Positions 55,276-64,000 of a DNA stretch of 64,000 nt are shown here, piece after piece. A program made the translations under genes and the position numbers. Every line of letters starts with the position of its first letter. Position 1 is the first letter of the stretch. The stretch comes from Candidatus Streptomyces philanthi (GTDB lineage Bacteria > Actinomycetota > Actinomycetes > Streptomycetales > Streptomycetaceae). Location: positions 4,881,501 through 4,945,500 of the forward strand of contig CP073042.1 in assembly GCA_018114805.1 (NCBI GenBank), given 5' to 3'. The notes beneath the pieces are model-generated. The model had not been told where the DNA came from. It ran no database searches and was given only the letters and a program-made list of their open reading frames with translations.

Positions 55276-56140
55276 TCAGAGCGTGCGCGATGGGGCCGTT
55301 GTGGGGCTTGGGGCTGGGAAGTAGTACGTCCAGGAGCCGCCGGGCTTCTGCCGCGGTGATGGGGATGGTGCTGGTGGCGTCGTTTCTGCTGCCCCTTTTT
55401 CAGTGGCCTGGTCAGCCAGGAAGGCGTGGGCGAGCATGGCCAGGGTGATGTGCCGGTAGCAGCCCGGGTAACGGCGGACCTCGTACTGGTCCAGAGCGCA
55501 CTCGTTCTTGGCTGCCTGCAAGGCTTCCTCGATTGCCCAGCGGGCCCCGGCGACCTAGGCCAGGTTCCCGACCGCAGTGCCGTTGGGCGCGTAGGCGAGG
55601 TAGTAGGCGATCTCGTCGGGCCTGGTCAGGCTGCGGCGGGCCAACATCCACCGCTCGTGCGTCGGTGCGTCGCCATCGAAGACGTCGATGGCCGGAAGGC
55701 GAACGGCGGCCCAGTCATAGACCCGAGGGCCCTTGACCCCCTCGCCACAGGACAACCGCTCCCACACTTCCTTTGGCACTTGGGCGATGGCGTGGTCGAT
55801 CCGTGCGAAGGGAGCGTGAAGCTGCTGGCACTTCGGCACGGCAAGGACGTAGCCGACCGACACCGGCCTCCTCCAGGGCGCGGCGCATCCGCCATTCCTG
55901 CCCGTAGGCACAGTCGCCGCTCACCCAGGCGACGGGCAGGGACGAAGCCAGAGCCCGCAGGATCATCCCCCGGGCCAGCTCGCCTTTGGTCGCGAACTCC
56001 CGCTCTGCGGGAATTCCCGCCGCCCGGCACCGGGCCGCTTCGCCCGTCCAGGACTTCGGTAGGTACAACTCGCGGTCCACCAGCGCCCGGCCCTTGGCCG
56101 TCGTGTCGGTGGCGAAGACCCCGATCTGGCCTTTCCCCAC
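55276..56140 (-). pseudogene. IS701-like transposase remnant with in-frame TAG
   Basis: GRALVDRELYLPKSW, WVSGDCAYGQEWRMRRALEE, then (after a shift near 55860) VGYVLAVPKCQQL, YDWAAVRLPAIDVFDGDAPT, RPDEIAYYLAYAPNGT, TAG at 55555-55557 where Glu or similar is usual, then [20 protein letters not shown] and [19 protein letters not shown]. The N-terminal third is missing. The TAG falls just before the conserved catalytic Glu region (RWAIEE). Confidence 0.78.
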
Positions 56141-57226
<1,086 letters not shown>

Positions 57227-57640
57227 GGGCTTGCAGATCTTCAACGTATTGCTTTCGCTCTGGAGCTCGTTGCTGTGGTATACGCCTCCCGGTCGAGGCT
57301 CGTACCCAACTCGCTGCGGGGTTTCGGGTGTTGTGCCTGCATCTCGATGAGCGGCAACGGCGCCTGCTGAAGGCAGGGAAACAACGATCACTAAAGCCGA
57401 AAGAGACATACGTGGCACAGGTGAGCCACAAGTTCTGCATAGCTACACCTCAGCACGAGCACGACCCTGGCCACGGGCGCGGCACGACCCATGGCCCACT
57501 CCACCACTGCGAACTCCCGCGCGTCGCCTCCACTGCCGTCGACGCTCTGGATCTCTGACTCCGACGAGCTCAACGCCGCCCCTATCCCAGGCGCCGTGTT
57601 GCCTGCCTGGGCACGCGGTGCTTCCGGACCCAACACCACC
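57227..57640. other. Gene-free stretch
   Basis: About 410 bases between the protease remnant and a recombinase scrap. Only short frames; I see no recognisable product. Confidence 0.35.
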
Positions 57641-57730
57641 CACCGGCCGGCCCACACCTACGCGCTGCGCTCCTTCCTGTTCTGTGCCATCTGCCACCGC
57701 CGCATGTTCGGCAAGCTCCGCAGGGCACGC
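57641..57730 (+). pseudogene. Serine recombinase zinc-ribbon scrap
   Basis: HTYALRSFLFCAICHRRMFG then KLRRA matches the zinc beta-ribbon of large serine recombinases (aromatic-LR-S-hydrophobic-F-CxxC-RRMFG). The match ends within a base or two of the stop codon of the convergent tyrosine integrase. Confidence 0.5.
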
Positions 57731-58860
57731 TTATGCGACGATAGTGAGCGGGGTTTCCATGCGTTCCCAGGCTCCCAGCACGGCCTTGTGGGCGTCCGGC
57801 TGGAGGTGTGCGTAGCGCTGGGTGGTTTGGAAGCTCTCGTGGCCCAGAAGGTGTTGGACTTCGTAAAGCGAGACTCCCTTCTGTACCAGCCATGAGGCGC
57901 AGGTGTGGCGCATGGAGTGCGGCGGGTAGTGCGGGACGAGTTGCAACTCGCCGTCGTCGCCGAAGTGGTAGGCAGCCTCGACAGCAGGCCAACAGGTCTG
58001 CCGGCGCCAGTTGCTGTCGGCGAGGAGGCGTCCGGAGCGGCCCTTGGTGATGGTCGTGAAGACCACTGCGTCGCGGTCGAGCCGGTGGATGTGGCGTTGG
58101 GCCTCCAGTGCGTGGGGCGGGAGCGGGACTTCTCGGCGGCTCTTGGAGCTCTTGGGGTACTCTTTAATGCCGCTCTTGGTGTGGTGTTGACCTCCACTAC
58201 GAACAGGCGGGAGCGGCGAGTGTCGATGCGGTGGCGGTGCAGGCCGGAGAGTTCTCCCCAGCGCAGCCCGGTGTAGAAGCCGCGCAGGCACATCGTCCGC
58301 CAGGCAGGGGCGAGTCCGTCGAGGATGCTCTGCGCCTGGTCGGGCGTGAACCACTGCGGCGGTTTGACCGCGATGAGCGGTAGATCGAGACCGCGGCATG
58401 GGCTCACCGCGATCACATCGTTGTCGACCGCCGCGTGCATGATGGACGACGTCAGGTTGTAGGCCCGCTTGATCGCGGCAGTGCCTGCGCCCTTCTCGAC
58501 CAAGGAGCGGATCCAGCTCTGGACGTCCATGCGGGTGATGGCCCGCATTTGCCAGTTCGCCCAGTAGGGCATGACGTCGTTCTTGATGCTGGACCCGTCG
58601 CCCCGGAGGGTGTGGGTTTCGACGATGCGGGCGTTCCACCACCGATCGTGCCACTCGCGGAACGCGATCTCGCCGGCCCGCGGGTCGCGCATGCCGCCGC
58701 GGGCGAACTGGGTCTCCAGCTCGATGCCTCAGGCCCGCGCCTGGGCCTTGAGGGGGGAGGACGCGCTGAACCGGTCTCCGACCCGGTTACGAACGGTCGC
58801 CTGCCACTTGCCCGACTTCAGTTTTCGCAGGTACGCGGTACTACTCCTTTGTTCGGAAGC
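57731..58860 (-). pseudogene. Tyrosine recombinase/integrase of an integrative element, module 1
   Basis: Read from the minus strand: AYLRKLKSGKWQATVRNRVG (Arm-binding domain), TGA at 58729-58731, then IELETQFARGGMRDPRAGEI, core-binding domain, catalytic YTGLRWGEL (Arg I), a frameshift near 58190, then VPLPPHALEAQRHI, HSMRHTCASWL (His-Arg), LLGHESFQTTQRYAHL (His and Tyr nucleophile). All catalytic residues exist but two lesions break the frame. The start near 58860 is approximate. An excisionase gene lies just upstream. Confidence 0.72.
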
Positions 58861-58887
58861 GGTGAGGGCTGGACTGAGGGCGAGAGA

Positions 58888-59112
58888 TCACCGACGGGGA
58901 CGCGGGGAACCAACCAGCCTCCTGGCGATGAAGTCCTCGAGTCCGGCAGCAGGGACGCGGACGCGGGAGCGCTCCGACCCAGTACGTAGATCGACGACGG
59001 GGAGGTCTCCGGCGGCGATGAAGCGGTAGACGGTGCGGCGGTCGACGTCCAGGGCGGCGGCGACAGCGGGGATGGACAGCAAATGGGTGGGCGTGCGCGA
59101 GTCCTCGGACAC
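58888..59112 (-). CDS. Excisionase-type helix-turn-helix protein, module 1
   Basis: 74 residues: LLSIPAVAAALDVDRRTVYR is the winged HTH of excisionases, followed by FIAAGDLPVVDLRTGSERSR and VRVPAAGLEDFI. It binds DNA at the attachment site and directs excision by the neighbouring integrase. Intact, 30 bases upstream of the integrase region. Confidence 0.8.
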   Translation of the reverse strand: MSEDSRTPTHLLSIPAVAAALDVDRRTVYRFIAAGDLPVVDLRTGSERSRVRVPAAGLEDFIARRLVGSPRPRR

Positions 59113-59321
59113 AGAGAGGGAAGGGCCAAGCCAGCGAATGGATTCAGCCGGGCTGTCGGCGGTCCGTAGCGCAGGTCAACCCCCGGCCAGGGCAGTGGGA
59201 CCAGATCGCTGAGGGGCCGCGCCAGGTGACACGGCCACATGGAGCGGGGGCCGCCGACGTTCGGGATGCATGCGGCGGTGCTTCCGTGCTCGGATCGTGA
59301 GTCGGAGCGCGGGGCGGGAAA

Positions 59322-59990
59322 CTACCGCTCGGGAATGTCCGGAAGGCGCAGGACCTCTTCCAGGTGGTCCCAGTTGATCTCGATGTCTTCCTGTCGGAAG
59401 CGGTGCGGGTACCGCAACGCAATCCAGCTCGCACTCACGCCACCCCACTCGGCGACACCCCATGCAGGAACGCCCGCCTCGAGCCACCGGTCCAGACAGG
59501 AGTCGCGCAGGCTGGAGACCTGCTCCCCCAAGCCCGCCTGCACTTCGCCCGGGCGCAGCACCGCTTGGCGAGCTTGACTCCAGGCCCTCTTGTACTCGGA
59601 GGACGCCAACAGCCCACCCCGCTCGGCCGGGAACAGCAGATCTTCAGCTTCCAAACTCGCCTCGTCGATCCAGCGCCTCAGCACACCCACTATGTCAGGG
59701 GAGACAGCAACGCTCCGGCGCTCGCCGGCACGGACCAACACCTCTCTGAGCTCCCCGTCCGGGAGCGTCACGTCCTGCACTCGAAGCGAGGCCGCTTCGC
59801 CCTGCGGCAGCGCGGTCCTCGCCATGAAGGCGAGGAAAGGGAAAACGGCCCCCGAAGATGTCTCCTGAATCCACTCCAGAAGGGCGCGAACTTGGTCCGC
59901 AGAGAGCAAGGACGATTCGCCTATTGCCAGCTTCGACAAGCTATGACTCCTCACACGAGACATCGGGACGCGTCGGCATCCCCTGGTCAT
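59322..59990 (-). CDS. Tyrosine-recombinase-like protein lacking catalytic residues
   Basis: 222 residues, intact, covering only the catalytic half of the fold: LSADQVRALLEWIQE, ARTALPQGEAASLRVQDVTL, RSVAVSPDIVGVLRRWIDEA, LLFPAERGGLLASSEYKRAW, SSLRDSCLDRWLEAGVPAWG and VAEWGGVSASWIALRYPHRF. Compared with the element integrase at 60536 (FAGLRPEEAVGLRV, YDLRHTCLTTWL, WADNSVPVLLTIYARCI), the first catalytic Arg is replaced (TALPQGEA) and the region before Tyr is altered. It probably cannot recombine; a DNA-binding regulatory role is possible. Confidence 0.6.
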   Translation of the reverse strand: MTRGCRRVPMSRVRSHSLSKLAIGESSLLSADQVRALLEWIQETSSGAVFPFLAFMARTALPQGEAASLRVQDVTLPDGELREVLVRAGERRSVAVSPDIVGVLRRWIDEASLEAEDLLFPAERGGLLASSEYKRAWSQARQAVLRPGEVQAGLGEQVSSLRDSCLDRWLEAGVPAWGVAEWGGVSASWIALRYPHRFRQEDIEINWDHLEEVLRLPDIPER

Positions 59991-59991
59991 T

Positions 59992-60050
59992 CAATGGTCT
60001 GGAGAAGGGCCGGTTTGGCCAACCGGCGATCGACGGCTATGTTGCGCCCG
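59992..60050. repeat. Leader repeat copy A, upstream of the recombinase-like gene
   Basis: CAATGGTCT, a palindromic block CCGGTTTGGCCAACCGG, then CGGCTATGTTGCGC. It starts two bases upstream of the ATG of the minus-strand gene at 59990. Copy B is at 62438. The palindrome could be an operator. Confidence 0.55.
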
Positions 60051-60228
60051 TGACGTGCCTCTCGCGGTCCCGGCTGATGCGCAGAGAGCAGGTTCTGCTT
60101 TCCCAAGACCGTTCTAGGTTTGCTTCCTTCGGCGAGTTAATCCAGTCCGTATGGGACTCAATGTGTCTGCTGTCGGCGAATCTTCCCGAACCCACCCATA
60201 TCTGCCCCTCGACGGACAGGAAACGCGA

Positions 60229-60288
60229 GGATAGAGCAGGCGCCTTCTAAGCGCTTGGCCGCAGGTTCGAGTCCTGCCGGGGGCGCCA
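60229..60288 (+). other. 3' half of a tRNA-Arg(UCU) gene, probable attachment site
   Basis: GGATAGAGCA (3' side of the D-arm), anticodon stem GGCGC / GCGCT around loop CTTCTAA (anticodon TCT), a five-base variable loop, T-arm GCAGG TTCGAGT CCTGC, then the acceptor strand CGGGGGC and GCCA. The 5' D-stem half and a matching position 7 are missing, so this is not a full tRNA. It is the kind of 3' tRNA segment left at one end of an integrated element. It lies 250 bases from the stop of integrase 2. Confidence 0.62.
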
Positions 60289-60355
60289 CTGGCATCACGC
60301 CAGCTAGGCGATGTTTGCGCAGGTCAGGCTATGTCTCGCTGGCCTCTCAAGAGAA

Positions 60356-60392
60356 CCGGACTCGGACCCTCCGCTGGGGGGTCTGAGTCCGG
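60356..60392. terminator. Hairpin terminator beside the attachment site
   Basis: CCGGACTCGGACCC at 60356-60369 pairs with GGGTCTGAGTCCGG at 60379-60392 (one wobble pair). Confidence 0.65.
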
Positions 60393-60494
60393 CTGACGCC
60401 GACTAAAACCGAGTTTCTACGAGTGTCCGTCCCAGATACGTCCCACAAAATCAGAGCCCTGGCGGCCCCCCCCCGGCCACCCCGACACAGCAAA

Positions 60495-60533
60495 GCGGCC
60501 CCGGAGCCCGCTCTTCGCGGGGCCCGGGGCGCT
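60495..60533 (-). terminator. Hairpin at the end of the integrase gene
   Basis: GCCCCGGAGCCCGC pairs with GCGGGGCCCGGGGC around a short TCTT-type loop (two mismatches), immediately after the integrase stop on the minus strand. Confidence 0.6.
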
Positions 60534-60535
60534 CC

Positions 60536-61929
60536 TCAAGCCGCCACCTTTGGCAGGTCTTGGACGTCTTCGGTCCGTTTGAGGTAGTCATCCACTTGGC
60601 CGACGATGCAGCGCGCGTAGATCGTCAACAGGACGGGCACGCTGTTGTCCGCCCATTCTGCAACCTGGGCTGGTGGAATGCCGCTGTTGAGCCACGTCGT
60701 GAGGCAGGTGTGGCGCAGGTCGTATACGCGCTTGCCGGTTGGCGTCTTGAGTTCGTGTTCGGACAGAACCTCCTCGCGGGCCTTGGCCCAGACGCGCCGG
60801 AAGACGGAGCCTGCGAGCATGCCGCCCTTCTCCCCGGGGAAGAGGAGGTCGGCAGGCTTGAGGTCGTACTCCTTGATGATCTCTCGGAGGATCACGACGA
60901 GGGTGGGGTGGATGGGGACGGTGCGTGTGTCGCCCTCGCCCCGACCCTTGAGGTCGCGTTCCTCGTGCACCTCACCGGTGTCGGTCCACTGGCTGCCGAC
61001 TTCGGGCCGCGCCTCGTGGACGAGGAACTCGCCCCAGCCGGTCTCCGGCAGCGTCGCGTCTCCGACACGAAGACCGACGGCCTCTTCGGGGCGCAGCCCC
61101 GCGAAGTAGAGGGTCGCGAAGAAGGCCCGGTACAAGGGTCCACGTCGCGGACGCTTGCCTATCCAGTCCAGCATCTTCGCGACCAGGTCGCGGTTCAGCA
61201 GGCACCGTTTGTCGATGGCCTGCGCCACCTTCGGAGCGACGCGCTCGCCCTTGCCCTTCGGGAGCGGGTTGGCCTTCAGGCAGTTGTGTCTGATCGCGTA
61301 GCCCATGACCAGGTTCATGATCCGCTCGTTGCGGGTGACCGAACTGGCGGCTGCCGCAGTACCATCCAGTCGGGTGCTGAGCGCTGTGACGACCTTGTCG
61401 ATGTTCTCGGCCTTCTCCCAGGCGCTCATGGGGAGGGAGTTGCGCCTGACCCAGGCGAGTATCGTCTGGATTTCCCCTGGGACGGGCTTGTCGGGATCGT
61501 TACGTCGGTTGACGTTGAAGCCGTACTCTCGCAGCGCTGTGCGAACCTTCACCTGCTCGAAGTGGGCCGGTGGCGTCGTGCGCAGCAAGGCGATGGTCGC
61601 GGACGTCAGCGCCTTGGCCATGTTCTTGCGGGTGTTACCGGAGGCGCGCGCCTACTTCCAGTCGACGCACTCGACCGTGAACTGGAACCAGTTCACCTCG
61701 GAGGCCTTGGGCGACCATGAGATCGGCAGGCCAAGTTCGATGTCGAATGGCTCGCGCTTCCGGTGCGCGGCCATGAGCTTGGAGCGTTCGTCGTCTGCTA
61801 CCGCGCTTTTTTGTACGTTTTGCTGTGCTTCTTGTGGGCGACCTTCCACCGGAAGGTGTAGGAATGACCCTTGGCTCGCTCGTTCGTTTCGATCGGATAG
61901 AAACGAACGTCCAACGAGCTGGTGTCCAT
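60536..61929 (-). pseudogene. Tyrosine integrase of an integrative element, module 2, with frameshift and in-frame TAG
   Basis: ATG at 61929 overlaps the xis stop by one base and opens MDTSSLDVRFYPIETNE then YTFRWKVAHKKHSKTY, the AP2-like arm domain. In the A6 run near 61805 the frame shifts to ADDERSKLMAAHRKREPFDI and FTVECVDWK, then TAG at 61652-61654 where homologs have Trp (VDMKWPHAS-like). The rest is open for 361 residues: RASGNTRKN, ALSTRLDGTAAAASSVTRNE, FAGLRPEEAVGLRV (Arg I), YDLRHTCLTTWLNSGIPPAQ (Arg II) and LLTIYARCI (Tyr). The Asn in WADNSV replaces the usual His. Confidence 0.8.
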
Positions 61930-62126
61930 CAAGCTGTTTCCTCACACTCCATAAGCCAGTTCTCGAAATCTGCGCGCCGTATGCGGAGCGACCCGTTGGG
62001 TAGCCGGATGCAGCGCGGTCCGCGTCCTTTTTGTCGCCAGTAGTAGAAGGTGGAACGAGTGATTTGCAGCTCGGCGCATACTTCGTCCACGGTCAACTTC
62101 TGAGCGAGCCTCGTTGCTACCGCCAT
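61929..62126 (-). CDS. Excisionase (AlpA/MerR-type HTH), module 2
   Basis: 65 residues starting MAVATRLAQKLTVDEVCAEL, then QITRSTFYYWRQKGRGPRCI and RLPNGSLRIRRADFENWL: a textbook actinobacterial element excisionase. Its TGA overlaps the integrase ATG by one base, so the two are coupled. Intact. Confidence 0.88.
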   Translation of the reverse strand: MAVATRLAQKLTVDEVCAELQITRSTFYYWRQKGRGPRCIRLPNGSLRIRRADFENWLMECEETA

Positions 62127-63009
62127 GTGCTCATCACCCTCGCGAGGTGACCGGGGAGGTCGGCAGCCTCCGCGAGGGGCCGGGTTGCTGGGCACGAATA
62201 AGGGCAGGGTGTGTCACGGGTCGGTACATCGGTGGAATTTCCTTGCTCAGGTACGAGGAGCGACGGAGATTGCGACAGCACAACCTCACTCGATGTGCGC
62301 GAGGGCGATCGCCGGCAGGTGATCCGTGCGGCTCATCACAGGGCCGCCGTGGCAGAACTGCTCCGCCCCCTCGACTGTGCAGAATCGTCTGCGTTCGCCA
62401 TGGCCCCACCGCCAAGCGCAGCCGAACGCGAACACCCCAATGGTCTTTGCGATCGCCGGTCTGGTTAGCCGGCGTCGTCGGCTATGTTGCGCGTCGATCC
62501 CGAGTGCGCCCCTGTCGCAGCCGCGCAGAAAGCCAGCTGACGCGAATTCAGTGCTGAAGCCTCGCCCTACGAGACGGGCCTTGGCTGAACCGTTCTCCGT
62601 GAGCCTGTTGAAGCGACGCGCAGTAACCTCCTCACGAAGGTGAAGTGTGCGCAAAGCAAGGCGAGCGGACCGAACGTCGCATTTCAGAGAGGGCGCTCGT
62701 GAATAGGAACGGGGCAGCGAGATAACGCACTTGGTTAGGTGCTACTCCTGGCGCCAATCTGCTGCAACCCCGACATCTGACCTCATGTTTTCCCGCCAAT
62801 TACAGATTGGCATGGCCTCGGACGGGTGCTCAAGTCCTCTGAGAATTTCCCTCGTCTGCCGTAAGCGAATACCGACGCTGGGTCGAAGTATTCACGGCTC
62901 TCGACTCAACGAGAAGGTGGGAGCGATGCGCAGGCGCTGTTCGAGAGCAAGGCATCAGTTCGCTAAGGGCTGTACCGTGACTGCTTTTCACGGATGAGAT
63001 GATCTCGCC
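62127..63009. other. Unassigned stretch containing leader repeat copy B
   Basis: About 880 bases upstream of the excisionase. I recognise no gene. Frames on both strands near 62211-62654 are open but carry no known pattern. The promoter of the xis-int pair should lie in the first 200 bases. Confidence 0.35.
62438..62495. repeat. Leader repeat copy B
   Basis: CAATGGTCT, then GCCGGTCTGGTTAGCCGGC, then CGGCTATGTTGCGCG. It matches copy A at 59992 over about 58 bases, with GGCTATGTTGCGC identical, but no recombinase-like gene follows it. Confidence 0.55.
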
Positions 63010-63115
63010 GTGTTTGGTGTGATCACAGCGTCGGAGCCTTCCTGGATGGCCCCGTTCACCGGGCTGAGCCCGCGCCAGTTCGGCAAGCTGATCACCGCGC
63101 TCCGGCGCGAGAACC
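63010..63115 (+). pseudogene. IS5-like transposase N-terminal scrap
   Basis: VFGVITASEPSWMAPFTGLS then PRQFGKLITALRRE matches the N-terminal helix-turn-helix part of an IS5-group transposase. Nothing further in frame. Confidence 0.55.
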
Positions 63116-63313
63116 GGATCGAGGGTGCGGCCGCACGCCGTGAAGCCCGTGCCCTTACCCAAGTACGGCATTCCCGCTGGCCGGCTGTGGTGAGGATGAG
63201 GGGCGTCGGCCACCGACGTCGCTGGGCGCCGTATCGCTCAGGGCTTCACTCGTGCGGGTGAGCGCTAGCGCATGCTCCGAGCTGCGGCCTGCTGTCCAGG
63301 TAAAACCACAGGG

Positions 63314-63965
63314 GTGAAGAAAATTCTCGCGCCCGGTCTGGGCGCTCTGTGTCTTGCACTGCTGCCCCTCATCCTCCCAGGCCGCTGAGGTGCTCACGCT
63401 CAGCGACGCGGTCGGCCGTATCAAGACCGCTGAAGAGGACCGCGTCGGATACACCCGCTCCTCCTTCAAACACTGGAACGCCGGCGAAGACCGCGCCGAC
63501 GGATGCAACACCCGCAACGAGGTGCTGCTGGCCGAGGCCATCGTCGCGCCGGCCGTCGGCCCCGGCTGCAAGATCTCTGGCGGCACGTGGCGCTCGTACT
63601 ACGACGGGCAAGAGGTCAACGGGCCCGCTGGCCTGGACATCGACCACATGGTGCACCTGGCCGAGGCGTGGGACTCGGGGGCCTCGGCTTGGACGCCGGC
63701 CAAGCGCGAGGCGTACGCGAATGATCAGCGCGCAGCTACTTCTCTCGTCGCGGTAACCGCCCGAACCAACAGGCAAAAGGCGGACCAGGAGCCCGCCGAC
63801 TGGCTCCCGCCGGTGCCGGAGGTGCGGTACCGTTACGCGGCGGAGTGGGTCTCCACCAAGCTGCGCTGGCAGCTGAGTGCGGACCAGCCCGAGCTCGAAG
63901 CTCTCAAGGTCTTCGCCGAGGGCGCGTGCGAGGACACCGTGGTCCAGTACACCGTGGTCAAGTAG
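63314..63965 (+). pseudogene. Secreted HNH endonuclease family protein (DUF1524-like), frameshift in the signal peptide
   Basis: GTG 63314 opens VKKILAPGLGALCLALLPL, a signal peptide core. After it the frame hits TGA, while the mature part continues in another frame as PSSSQAAEVLTLSDAVGRIK. The rest is intact: YYDGQEVNGPAGLDIDHMVH then LAEAWDSGAS carries the HNH-like DxDH core, and NDQRAATSLVAVTARTNRQK follows. Homologs are extracellular nucleases of about 210 residues. One base near 63365 repairs it. Ends with TAG. Confidence 0.78.
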
Positions 63966-64000
63966 CTCGGCGTGCTCTGCCGTGGGCCGAGAAGGTGAGC

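Noticed and set aside
60204-60288. Complete tRNA-Arg gene
   Set aside because: Although the first bases GCCCC could pair with the acceptor strand, the D-stem 5' half is absent and the length is about nine bases too long, so a 3' half or att site fits better.
62211-62654. Open frames on both strands upstream of the excisionase
   Set aside because: No start context or recognisable motif; kept as unassigned sequence.

Overview
The window looks like a Streptomyces chromosome or a close relative. GC is very high, GTG starts are common, and the left 45 kb carries a gene order typical of actinobacteria: ferrochelatase, inositol monophosphatase, cutRS, DUF4193, DUF3093, thioesterase, dut, DUF3710, OB-fold/DUF3159, two TrkA proteins, a KimA-like permease and a TrmA-type methyltransferase. 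Mycobacteria keep much of the same order around suhB, dut and ceoBC. The species call rests on recognised protein families, not on a search.

Layout. 0-10 kb: rhodanese, VOC protein, thymidine kinase, a phosphodiesterase/DUF5998 pair, a broken ATP-grasp protein acetyltransferase without its GNAT domain, a membrane protein, a lactone oxidase and an MFS exporter. 10.8-19.6 kb: hemH, IMPase, cutRS and the dut neighbourhood. 19.7-32.1 kb: a potassium block, kdpFABC followed (after a nitroreductase, a D-lactate dehydrogenase, an ABC ATPase and an AAC(2')-like acetyltransferase) by kdpDE. 32.1-35.1 kb: OB-fold/DUF3159 and twin TrkA. 35.6-41.2 kb: a conservon (sensor kinase, roadblock, DUF742, GTPase, CYP157-like P450) plus a second P450. 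41.2-45.1 kb: KimA-like transporter and RNA methyltransferase.

45.1-64 kb is accessory DNA: a decayed type I-E-like CRISPR array, truncated peptidase and ATP-grasp genes, fragments of IS5, IS630, IS701 and ISAzo13 families, a NUDIX hydrolase, a beta-carbonic anhydrase, a lower-GC patch with a VanZ-like protein, a broken trypsin, two xis-int modules, a tRNA-Arg 3' half that looks like an attachment site, and a secreted HNH nuclease.

The dominant theme of the core is potassium and osmotic control: Kdp pump and sensor, two TrkA regulators and a KimA-like symporter lie within 24 kb. The dominant oddity is the number of broken reading frames. Many genes carry one-base indels (often in homopolymers), several carry in-frame TAG codons, and at least five carry short tandem or inverted duplications of 17-30 bp. 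One-base indels may be sequence error. The duplications and the IS debris look like real mutation. Raw-read verification decides between a noisy assembly and a decaying locus.
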